From Flavobacterium sedimenticola (GTDB taxonomy: Bacteria; Bacteroidota; Bacteroidia; Flavobacteriales; Flavobacteriaceae), in the NCBI RefSeq assembly GCF_030053345.1, contig NZ_JASGBP010000004.1, positions 62,001-126,000 of the forward strand: a stretch of 64,000 nucleotides of DNA, written 5' to 3'. The notes below the pieces were generated by a model. The model did no database searches and had not been told where the DNA came from. It was given only the letters and a program-made list of their open reading frames with translations. A program made the translations under genes and the position numbers. Below, in pieces: positions 8,288 to 16,832 of this stretch; the first letter of the stretch is position 1; every line of letters begins with the position of its first letter.

Positions 8288-11200
8288 ATGAAAAAACTAT
8301 TACTAATTATCACTTTGATGACCGGTTCTATTGGTTTGTCACAACAAATCACGGTAAGTTCTTCCAGCTACACTGTACCACAATTAGTCAACAATGTTTT
8401 AATTAACTCCCCTTGTGTATCGGCGACCAATATTACTTGGAGAACAGGAAGCAATTTCGGTTCATCAAACGGTATCGGATTCTTTCAGAATACCAACCCA
8501 AATTTTCCTTTACAAAGCGGTGTTATTTTGAGTACGGGTAGTGCTGTAAATGCACCCGGCCCCAACACCTCTATGTTAAACGACGGTTCAGCGGCATGGC
8601 CCGGTGATGCAGCTCTGGAAGCCACTATGGCAGCTGCCGGAATTAGTTTAGTATCAGCAAATGCTTCTGTTTTGGAATTTGATTTTACGCCGATATCTCC
8701 AACTTTTAGTTTTGATTTCATTTTTGCTTCCGAAGAGTATGGCAATTTCCAATGCCAATATTCTGATGCTTTTGCCTTTTTGTTAACTAATATGAATACC
8801 GGTGTAACCACCAATTTGGCAGTTGTACCCAATACAACAGATCCTATTTCTGTAGTAACCATACGTGACTTCTTGTACAACTCTTCTTGTCCATCATCTA
8901 ACGCTCAATTTTTTGGTAGTTTTAATGGAGGCTCAGAAGCCAATACATCAGCGACTAATTTTAACGGACAAACCAAAATATTAACTGCAGCTTCGGTTTT
9001 AACTCCGGGGGTGCCATACCATATCAAATTGGTAATTGCAGACCGGTTAGACCCTCAGTCAGATTCAGCCATATTTATCTCTTCGGACAGCTTCAATATC
9101 GGGCAAGATGCCTTAGGACCGGATCTTACGGTAGCCGACAATACCGCTTTTTGTTATGGTGAAACCCATACGTTGACAACCGGTTTAAGCGCTTCAGATT
9201 ATACCTTTATTTGGAAAAGAAACGGGAATGTACTCGCCGGTGAGACAGGTTCCTCACTTGTAATCAACCAAGCAGGTACTTATACCGTTACTTTTACTAG
9301 TATAAACGGTTCATGTCAACCGATATCTGATACTGTTATTGTTGAATATCATCCTCAAATCACATCTCCAAATCCTATCAATCTATACCGATGTAACTCG
9401 GGTGCTGCCTCATTTAGTTTTAACTTAGACACCAACACTCCCAGAGTTAAACAAGGTTTAGATCCGGCTACAGTTGTTACCTATCATGCAAGTCAGAATG
9501 ACGCCGATAATGATATTAATCCGCTTCCTCTTCAATACAATAGTGCGGGCGGGCAGACAATATATGTGAGAATTGAGTTGCCGAATGGGTGTTTTACAGT
9601 AAAATCATTCCAAATTTTACTTTCCCCCCCGCCAACTGCCACACAACCTCAAAATATGGTCAGATGTGCCGCTTCCAGCACTGATAATACAGCTGTATTT
9701 AACTTAATGTCGCAAACAACGGCCATTCTCAACGGCCAATCAGGGGCCATATACAATGTAAAGTTTTATACCTCCTCAACCAATGCCACCAATGGCGTAA
9801 ATGCTATTACAAACGCTAGTGCCGGCAATTTTATTTCATCGGGACAAACTATTTATGTAAGAGTATTCAATACTAATGACCCGGATTGTTACAGTTTAAC
9901 CAGCTTTGATTTGATTGTATCTCCAACACCTTTGGTAGATGAAGTTGAAGACGTTATAATTTGTACCAGTTATGTGTTGCAACCACTAACCAATGGTAAC
10001 TATTTCACGGAACCCAATGGTGGCGGCACCATGATGCATGCCGGTGATGTAATTACAGAAAGTACTACGCTTTACATATACAATCAACCTGGCGGAAGTG
10101 GTTCTTGCGACGCAAGCAGCTCTTTTACAATTACGATTGTGGATGATTCCTCTATGACGCCACCTGATGTTACGCATTGCGGCAGTTATACTTTACCACA
10201 ACTAAGCTTCGGAAAATATTACACTGGACCAACAGGTACCGGTGTTGAAATCCCGGAAGGAACCGTAATCAATTCATCCCAAGTGGTATACTATTATTTT
10301 ACAACTAATTCCGTTCCGCCATGTGTAGTGGATACCGACTTTAGCATAACCATTTTACCTACGGTAAATGTCGGTCAAAGAAATGATGTTTTCGAGTGTA
10401 CTTCATATACATTACCTTCACTTGCTGTAGGAAATTATTACACCGGACCGGCAGGAACCGGAACACAATTGACCCCCGGAACACAAATTACTACGAGCCA
10501 AACCATATATGTATATGCCACAACAAACGGAAGTACTCCTTGCAGTGATGAAGATAGTTTTGATGTATACATCGGATTGACACAACCGGCCAACATAGCA
10601 CAATGTAATGGGTATACACTTCCACAATTACCCATAGGAAACTATTATACCGGACCGGCAGGAACCGGGCAACTGTTACAAGCCGGAACTGTAATTAATA
10701 CCAATACTACTATTTATATTTATGCTCAACCGAATAGCGGTAGTACTAATTGTACTGACAATATATCTTTTACAATAAGTATCGCACAACCTCAAATTGA
10801 CACTTTAACTGATGTTACGGTTTGTGAAAGCTATACTCTTCCAACCATCACCAACGGAGATTATTACACCGGAACCGAGGGAACAGGAACGATGTTACAT
10901 GCCGGAGATGTTATTTTATCCTCTCAAACCATTTACATCTTTAAACGACTGGATGCCACTTGTTTCAATGAATCGAGCTTTGTGGTAACCATAAATCCGC
11001 TACCCAATATCAGTTCAAGATCTGATATCGATATATGCGATCAATATGTTTTGACACCGCTTCAAGTAGGTGATTATTTCACCGGTCCGGGCGGTACAGG
11101 AACACTACTTCCTGCCGGTACTGTCATCACCTCATCGCAATTAATCTATATTTACGCCATTTCAAATACAACTCCGGCTTGTAGTGCAGAAAATAGTTTT

Positions 11201-12904
11201 CAAATCAATATTTTCTCCACCGATGCAGATGTTCTTCCGAACGTAACGGCTTGCGACAGTTATACTTTGCAACCTTTAAGTGAAAATAACAAATACTATA
11301 CGCAAAGTGGTGGTCCAAACGGTGGCGGAACAGAAATTTTGCCGGGTACTGTAATAACCAGTACGCAAACCATTTACATCTTTAAAGAGTCATTAATCAG
11401 GGTTTCCTTTTCTTGTGTAGACGAAACATCATTTACAGTGACTATTAATCATACGCCTGTTATTCCGGCTATGCCAAATGTTTCTGCCTGTAATTCGTAT
11501 ACTTTACAGCCTTTATCTATAGGGAATTACTACACCGGACCAAACCAAACCGGAACCTTGTTACATGCCGGGGATCAGATAAGCACATCGCAAACCATTT
11601 ATGTTTTTGCGCATACCAACACATCTCCCGACTGTTTCAATCAAATTAGTTTTGATGTAAATATCTTCAATGTAGATAATGTGCCCAATGTTACGATTTG
11701 TGAAAATTATACCTTGCCTAGTCTTACCATCGGTCAATACTTTACTGGTCCTAACCGAACCGGCGCACAGTTAGCTGTGGGGACAGTAATTACAACTTCT
11801 CAAACCATCTATGTGAATGCCTTTTCCCCTTTTACACCGGTATGTGCCGATGAGAGTTCTTTTACAGTAACTATTATCGACACCCCATTAGTAAATCCAA
11901 CGCCGGTGAGTATGCGAACAGTATGTGATGAAGACGGTACTAACGACGGTATTACTTCTTTCGATTTAACATCGCTGACTGCCACAATATTAGGAGCACA
12001 AACCGGAAATCAATTTACCTTGGCTTATTATAATTCGATGGCCGATGCAGCTAATCAGAATAATGCGATTACCTCTACAACTTCGGCCACTGTTTATGTG
12101 AGAGTTAGCAATACCCTAGCGGCCAGTTGCTACGACATTCAACCCATTGCTATCATAGTGCGTAAATTACCGGAACCCACTCCGGCTGATGGTATTGTTT
12201 GTATCGACAGTGAAACCGGGACGCTATTGAATGCCTACACTATTAGCAGCGGATTAAGTGCTGCAACGCATACTTTTGTGTGGACTAACGAAGCCGGGAC
12301 AACAGTTGGCACCGGTGCCAATTATCAGGCAGTATTACCGGGAGTGTATACTTTGGTAGCCACAAGTGCTGTAACAGGCTGTAGCTCAGAGTCTATAGAT
12401 GTAATTGTGAGTGCTTCAGAGCCGCCAGTGGTAACCTATGAGATTAGTGAAGATTTTTCTTCTTCACAATCAATTACCGTTATGGCCACAGGACAAGGCA
12501 ATAACTTCGAGTACCAATTGGATAACGGATTATTTCAAGACAGTCCGGTCTTTGAAAATGTATCTTCCGGATTACATCTAATTACTGTGAGAGATAAAAA
12601 CGGCTGTGGTTCTACAACGATTCAAGCTATTGTTTTGAACTATCCTAAATTCTTTACACCTAACAATGACGGCTACCACGATACTTGGAATATTTGGGAT
12701 TTATTCAATCAACCAAGTGCTGTAATCACCATTTTTGATCGCTACGGAAAAGTGTTGCAACAAATCAAGCCAAATACTGCGGGCTGGGACGGAACTTACA
12801 ACGGAAGACTAATGCCATCCGACGATTATTGGTTTAGTGTTAATTATACTGATGAAAATCAAGTAGCTCAGGAATTCCGTTCTCATTTTGCCATGAAACG
12901 CTAA
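8288..12904 (+). CDS. Large T9SS type B (gliding motility-associated C-terminal domain) repeat protein, adhesin-like
   Basis: A 1538-residue surface protein. The start is placed at ATG 8288 because a clean signal peptide follows (MKKLLLIITLMTGSIGLSQQ); the upstream open frame overlaps the argS promoter. Residues about 25-275 resemble a choice-of-anchor L domain (SGVILSTGSA, FIFASEEYGNFQCQYSDAFAF). An Ig-like segment comes next. Then come nine tandem repeats of about 70-80 residues with consensus C-x-x-Y-T-L-P-x-L-x-x-G-x-Y-Y-T-G-P-x-G-T-G, then S-Q-T-I-Y-I-Y-A, then C-x-x-x-x-S-F-x-V-T-I. After further Ig-like modules the last 85 residues form a CHU_C/type B T9SS signal (FTPNNDGYHDTWNIW, IFDRYGKVL, GWDGTYNGRLMPSDDYWF). 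Family knowledge supports T9SS export and surface display. A role in adhesion is inference. Confidence 0.92.
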   Translation: MKKLLLIITLMTGSIGLSQQITVSSSSYTVPQLVNNVLINSPCVSATNITWRTGSNFGSSNGIGFFQNTNPNFPLQSGVILSTGSAVNAPGPNTSMLNDGSAAWPGDAALEATMAAAGISLVSANASVLEFDFTPISPTFSFDFIFASEEYGNFQCQYSDAFAFLLTNMNTGVTTNLAVVPNTTDPISVVTIRDFLYNSSCPSSNAQFFGSFNGGSEANTSATNFNGQTKILTAASVLTPGVPYHIKLVIADRLDPQSDSAIFISSDSFNIGQDALGPDLTVADNTAFCYGETHTLTTGLSASDYTFIWKRNGNVLAGETGSSLVINQAGTYTVTFTSINGSCQPISDTVIVEYHPQITSPNPINLYRCNSGAASFSFNLDTNTPRVKQGLDPATVVTYHASQNDADNDINPLPLQYNSAGGQTIYVRIELPNGCFTVKSFQILLSPPPTATQPQNMVRCAASSTDNTAVFNLMSQTTAILNGQSGAIYNVKFYTSSTNATNGVNAITNASAGNFISSGQTIYVRVFNTNDPDCYSLTSFDLIVSPTPLVDEVEDVIICTSYVLQPLTNGNYFTEPNGGGTMMHAGDVITESTTLYIYNQPGGSGSCDASSSFTITIVDDSSMTPPDVTHCGSYTLPQLSFGKYYTGPTGTGVEIPEGTVINSSQVVYYYFTTNSVPPCVVDTDFSITILPTVNVGQRNDVFECTSYTLPSLAVGNYYTGPAGTGTQLTPGTQITTSQTIYVYATTNGSTPCSDEDSFDVYIGLTQPANIAQCNGYTLPQLPIGNYYTGPAGTGQLLQAGTVINTNTTIYIYAQPNSGSTNCTDNISFTISIAQPQIDTLTDVTVCESYTLPTITNGDYYTGTEGTGTMLHAGDVILSSQTIYIFKRLDATCFNESSFVVTINPLPNISSRSDIDICDQYVLTPLQVGDYFTGPGGTGTLLPAGTVITSSQLIYIYAISNTTPACSAENSFQINIFSTDADVLPNVTACDSYTLQPLSENNKYYTQSGGPNGGGTEILPGTVITSTQTIYIFKESLIRVSFSCVDETSFTVTINHTPVIPAMPNVSACNSYTLQPLSIGNYYTGPNQTGTLLHAGDQISTSQTIYVFAHTNTSPDCFNQISFDVNIFNVDNVPNVTICENYTLPSLTIGQYFTGPNRTGAQLAVGTVITTSQTIYVNAFSPFTPVCADESSFTVTIIDTPLVNPTPVSMRTVCDEDGTNDGITSFDLTSLTATILGAQTGNQFTLAYYNSMADAANQNNAITSTTSATVYVRVSNTLAASCYDIQPIAIIVRKLPEPTPADGIVCIDSETGTLLNAYTISSGLSAATHTFVWTNEAGTTVGTGANYQAVLPGVYTLVATSAVTGCSSESIDVIVSASEPPVVTYEISEDFSSSQSITVMATGQGNNFEYQLDNGLFQDSPVFENVSSGLHLITVRDKNGCGSTTIQAIVLNYPKFFTPNNDGYHDTWNIWDLFNQPSAVITIFDRYGKVLQQIKPNTAGWDGTYNGRLMPSDDYWFSVNYTDENQVAQEFRSHFAMKR
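9961..11886 (+). repeat. Nine tandem repeats of about 210-240 bp inside the T9SS adhesin gene
   Basis: Each unit begins at a Cys codon and encodes the C-x-x-Y-T-L-P ... Y-Y-T-G-P-x-G-T-G ... S-Q-T-I-Y pattern. Units are diverged at DNA level, but neighbouring ones keep near-identical blocks, for example around 10436-10461 and 10643-10668. The longest unit (seventh, near 11250-11480) carries an insert. The paired Cys positions in each unit could form a disulfide. Confidence 0.85.
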
Positions 12905-12927
12905 TATAACCCTCATACTTTAATTCG

Positions 12928-12957
12928 AAAAACTCTCAAAAATTTGAGAGTTTTTTT
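12928..12957 (+). terminator. Intrinsic terminator after the adhesin gene
   Basis: AACTCTCAAA pairs with TTTGAGAGTT across a short AT loop, followed by a T run. Confidence 0.8.
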
Positions 12958-13080
12958 ATATGTATCATGTAACAAAGTTTTGTTTTAACAGTCTACTTGA
13001 TAAATCAAAAAAAGGCAGTCGTAAAAAAAATCAGCCACTGTTTTTTTAATCCTTAACCATAAATAAATTACGTTACAGCA

Positions 13081-15531
13081 ATGAAGTTAAAATTATTTGT
13101 CTTTTTGACCCTGTGTACCATTGGTTTCACAACGGCTCAAAACGCATCAGGCAATGGTGTAATTACAGGAAAAGTAATAGACAAAAACAGTCAACAACCT
13201 ATACCATATGTTAATGTTTCTGTTTTAGAGGACAGCAAAATTATCACCGGTGGTATTACACAAGAAAACGGAAACTTTACCATCAAAGGTTTACCTTTAA
13301 AAAAATACCTGGTTGAATTTCAATTTATAGGATATAAAAAAGTAACCAAAGAAGTTACCTTGTCTGAAAACAACAAAACCGTCAATCTGAACAATGTAAT
13401 TATTGAAGAAGAAGCGGTGCAATTGGCCGGAGTCGAAATTGTAAAAGAGCGTTCCACCATCGAACAAAAAATCGATCGCAAGGTAGTGAATGTTGGGAAA
13501 GATTTGATTGCCTCGGGAAATACCGCTTCCGATATTATGAATAATATTCCGACCGTAAGTGTTGATCCGCAAACCAAGGAACTCAGCTTAAGAGGCAACT
13601 CTAACGTACGTGTTTTAATTGACGGCAAACCTTCTAATATTGATGCCGGACAATTGCTCCAACAAATTCCTTCCTCTTCCATAAAACAAATTGAATTAAT
13701 CACTAATCCTTCGGCTAAATACAACCCGGAGGGAATGAGCGGAATTATCAATATCATTTTACACAAAAATTCGCAGGACGGTTTTAACGGAAGTATCAAT
13801 TCGGGAGTTACCTTCGGGGAAACACCTAAAGTGAACTCGGCTTTAAACTTAAACTATCGCGTAGGAAAAGTGAATTTCTATTCTAATTACGGGTTTAATC
13901 ACGGTCTGAATGCCAATCGCGGTCATATCAACAGTTTCCGTCCCAATTTAGAAAACAGACAAGAGTTTGGCGGTTCCAACTTAAACACCTCACACTTGGT
14001 TAAATTGGGAATGGATTATTATATCGATGAAAAGAATACGATTTCATTTTACACCAACCAAAACATTGTAGCCGGAGGTGGCGATGGCTATACGACCATC
14101 AATTATGACAGTGCATTACTGCGTGATTCGAAACAGTTTTCCTATTCGGATAACGACAATTACACCCAAACTTATGATTTGGCCTACAAACACGATTTTT
14201 CTAAAAAAGGGGAAACATTAGATTTTCAAGCCAACTTTTCAAACACTGAGAGTCCGGAAAAAACAGACTTTAAGTTCAATCAGACCAACCCGACTTCTAC
14301 CCGATTCACTACTAACGATATCGAGCGAGACACCGATTACCTTCAAATCAACTTGGATTATGTAAATCCGATAACCGAAAGCATCAAGTTAGAACTGGGA
14401 GCTGAAACCCGAATTCAAAAAATAACCAATGATTTTGACGAAACCATAAGCGAGCCTTCGGAATCGTATAACAGAGTCGGAAATTCCAACTTTGTCTTTA
14501 CTCGAAACATCCATTCATTGTACACCAACTTTGGCAAACAATGGACCAAATGGAGTGCCCAAGTTGGAGTACGACTGGAGCAATATGAAATTGACGGTGA
14601 TTTTCAAAATGTAGTAACTTCGTCCAACAGTACCGAAAACATCAATGACCGCAGTGCTATAAAAGACGATATTTTTTCGGTATATCCTTCGGTATTCTTT
14701 AGCTATAAAATGAACGACAAGAATACGTTCAACTTTAATTATTCCCGAAGAGTCGATCGCCCGAGTATCGGACAAATCAGTCCCATTAGAGAATGGACTA
14801 CACCATTGGTGGAATCACGAGGAAATCCGGCTTTGGAACCGCAATTTACCAATTCCTTTGAGGTGAATTATACCCGAACCACAACCATCGGAGCCATAAC
14901 AGCTGGCGTATTTTACCGTCAAATTAACGATGAAATCGGAAGGGTTATTTACAAGAATCCGGACAACAACAATCAGGATATTATTTCTTATAGCAATTTT
15001 GACAACAATCATGCTTTCGGTACCGAAATTTCAGCCAATTTAAAAGTAGCCAAATGGTGGTCGATTAATGCCAGTTCGGATGCCTACTTCAAAACCGTTA
15101 GAGGTACTGTTGAAAACGCCAATACCGGAAATCAGGAAAGAGCCGAAGTAGATGTGGTCATCTTCAATGCCCGTATGAACCATAATTTTGTAGCCACCAA
15201 AAAACTACGATTCAATTTATTTGCCATGTACCGTGGTAAAGACTTAGGATTACAGTTTGAAAGAAAACCAATGTATCGAATGGACGTAGGTTCTACCTAT
15301 ACTATTTTAAAAGGCAAGGGAAGTATTACTGCCCGAATGAATGACGTATTTGAAACGATGAATTTTTCTTTTGACGGAAGCATTCCATATCGTCAAACGG
15401 GAGCGTTTTATTGGGAAAGTCAAACCTTTTACATCGGATTCAACTATATGTTTGGAGGCGGGAAAAATAGTGCGCTACAACGCAAACAAAGAGATCAGAA
15501 CGAAACCCAAGGCAGTGGCGGCCTTCTGTAA
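13081..15531 (+). CDS. Outer membrane beta-barrel family protein (TonB-receptor-like, carboxypeptidase-regulatory N-domain)
   Basis: 816 residues. Signal peptide 1-20 (GFTTAQ), then a carboxypeptidase-regulatory-like domain near 28-115 (GKVIDKNSQQPIPYVNVSV). A plug-like region near 130-230 has GNTASDIMNNIPTVSVD and LRGNSNVRVLIDGKP. The rest is a large barrel of the OMP_b-brl_3 type, with PSAKYNPEGMSGIINI marking the plug-barrel boundary. The short tail after the barrel is polar (QRKQRDQNETQGSGGLL), so the usual terminal aromatic residue is not at the very end. Predicted outer-membrane transporter; substrate unknown. It stands alone between two terminators. Confidence 0.88.
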   Translation: MKLKLFVFLTLCTIGFTTAQNASGNGVITGKVIDKNSQQPIPYVNVSVLEDSKIITGGITQENGNFTIKGLPLKKYLVEFQFIGYKKVTKEVTLSENNKTVNLNNVIIEEEAVQLAGVEIVKERSTIEQKIDRKVVNVGKDLIASGNTASDIMNNIPTVSVDPQTKELSLRGNSNVRVLIDGKPSNIDAGQLLQQIPSSSIKQIELITNPSAKYNPEGMSGIINIILHKNSQDGFNGSINSGVTFGETPKVNSALNLNYRVGKVNFYSNYGFNHGLNANRGHINSFRPNLENRQEFGGSNLNTSHLVKLGMDYYIDEKNTISFYTNQNIVAGGGDGYTTINYDSALLRDSKQFSYSDNDNYTQTYDLAYKHDFSKKGETLDFQANFSNTESPEKTDFKFNQTNPTSTRFTTNDIERDTDYLQINLDYVNPITESIKLELGAETRIQKITNDFDETISEPSESYNRVGNSNFVFTRNIHSLYTNFGKQWTKWSAQVGVRLEQYEIDGDFQNVVTSSNSTENINDRSAIKDDIFSVYPSVFFSYKMNDKNTFNFNYSRRVDRPSIGQISPIREWTTPLVESRGNPALEPQFTNSFEVNYTRTTTIGAITAGVFYRQINDEIGRVIYKNPDNNNQDIISYSNFDNNHAFGTEISANLKVAKWWSINASSDAYFKTVRGTVENANTGNQERAEVDVVIFNARMNHNFVATKKLRFNLFAMYRGKDLGLQFERKPMYRMDVGSTYTILKGKGSITARMNDVFETMNFSFDGSIPYRQTGAFYWESQTFYIGFNYMFGGGKNSALQRKQRDQNETQGSGGLL

Positions 15532-15566
15532 ATATGCCACTTAAATTATTTGAATTAGTTGTTACC

Positions 15567-15598
15567 AAAAAAGCCAAACAAAATTGTTTGGCTTTTTT
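15567..15598. terminator. Bidirectional terminator between convergent genes
   Basis: AAAAAAGCCAAACA and its complement TGTTTGGCTTTTTT flank a short AAATT loop. It serves the barrel protein (+) and the fabH-type gene (-). Confidence 0.85.
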
Positions 15599-15615
15599 AT
15601 AATTATGCATCGCAC

Positions 15616-16623
15616 TTACCATTTGATAATGGCACTGGCCCAAGTAAAACCACTACCGAAAGCCGCTAATACAACCGTATCGCCTTCCTTGATTTTACCT
15701 TGTTCCCAAGCTTCGGTCAACGCAATCGGAATAGACGCTGCCGTGGTGTTACCATACTTTTGAATGTTATTGAAAACCTGATCATCCGTCAACTTAAATT
15801 TTTGCTGGATAAACTGGGAAATTCTCAAATTGGCTTGATGCGGAATCAACATATCAATATCAGATACCTGAAGATTGTTGGCTTGCAGGCCTTCCATAAT
15901 AACTTCGCTGAAACGAACCACCGCATTTTTAAATACAAATTGCCCGTTCATGTAAGGGAAATAACTTTCGTCGTCCGGATTGTTGTCGGCTATAATATCG
16001 GTCACCCAACGTTTGCCCATACCGGGAGCTATCACGGTTAATTCCTCGGCATGTTGCCCTTCGGAATGCAAATGAGTAGATAAAATACCTTTACTCAAAT
16101 CTTCTTCTCTACTCAAAACAGCCGCTCCGGCGCCATCACCAAAAATGACCGAAACACCCCGCCCGCGCGTAGTCATATCCAATCCGGTGGAGTGCAACTC
16201 GGAACCGATAACCAAGATATTTTTATACATTCCGGTCTTAATATACTGATCGGCTACAGAAAGCGCATATACAAATCCGGAACATTGGTTTCTCACATCC
16301 AAAGCGCCCACAGTGCGCAATCCTAAATCGCGTTGCACTAAAACACCCGGACCCGGAAAATAGTAATCCGGACTCAGCGTGGCAAAAATAACAAAGTCGA
16401 TGTCATGGGTATCAATTTTGGCTCTTTCGATGGCTATTTTGGCCGCTTTAACGCCCATAGAAGTCGTTGTATCCTGGCCTCTTATGACATGTCGTCTTTC
16501 TTGAATACCGGTTCGTTCCTGAATCCATTCGTCATTGGTATCCATAATTTTAGATAAATCATCATTGGTTACAATATTATCAGGCACATAAAAACCTAAA
16601 CCTGTTATTTTGGAGTGGTACAT
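15616..16623 (-). CDS. fabH: 3-oxoacyl-ACP synthase III family protein
   Basis: 335 residues of the FabH thiolase fold. The catalytic triad is in place: Cys114 in QCSGFVYA, His262 in IPHQANLRI, and Asn292 in YGNTTAASIP. By family it condenses acetyl-CoA (or another short acyl-CoA) with malonyl-ACP to start fatty acid synthesis. It is monocistronic here and not beside rpmF/accB, where Flavobacterium usually keeps a FabH. A second, specialised KAS III (for example for branched or secondary lipid products) is therefore possible. A Bacteroidota -7 box TAAATTTG lies at 16655-16662 on the minus strand. Confidence 0.88.
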   Translation of the reverse strand: MYHSKITGLGFYVPDNIVTNDDLSKIMDTNDEWIQERTGIQERRHVIRGQDTTTSMGVKAAKIAIERAKIDTHDIDFVIFATLSPDYYFPGPGVLVQRDLGLRTVGALDVRNQCSGFVYALSVADQYIKTGMYKNILVIGSELHSTGLDMTTRGRGVSVIFGDGAGAAVLSREEDLSKGILSTHLHSEGQHAEELTVIAPGMGKRWVTDIIADNNPDDESYFPYMNGQFVFKNAVVRFSEVIMEGLQANNLQVSDIDMLIPHQANLRISQFIQQKFKLTDDQVFNNIQKYGNTTAASIPIALTEAWEQGKIKEGDTVVLAAFGSGFTWASAIIKW

Positions 16624-16654
16624 ATTTTTTACTTATTTACTAAAATGAGAATAG

Positions 16655-16662
16655 CAAATTTA
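16655..16662 (-). promoter_or_regulatory. -7 box (TAAATTTG) of the fabH-type gene
   Basis: Exact TAnnTTTG match 31 bp before the start codon. No clear TTG -33 box at the usual distance. Confidence 0.5.
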
Positions 16663-16832
16663 TGAATCTTATAGTTTTAAAAGTCATTTTTGAGTTCTAA
16701 TTTAGATTTATGCAAAAAAGAACGTCAACCTTACTATAGCAAAAGCGCCAACTTTAACAAAATCTTCCCATTATTTGTAACCGAAATACCGTAAATTCGA
16801 CCTACTTTAAAACCATCATAAACTACGAGCAT

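Noticed and set aside
10418..10635. Long open frames on the opposite strand inside the repeat region and in other large genes
   Set aside because: They follow the codon structure of the sense gene, recur with the repeats, lack ribosome sites and match no family.
9961..11886. Tandem repeats considered as a CRISPR-like array
   Set aside because: Units are 210-240 bp, coding and in frame, with no short identical repeats or unique spacers.
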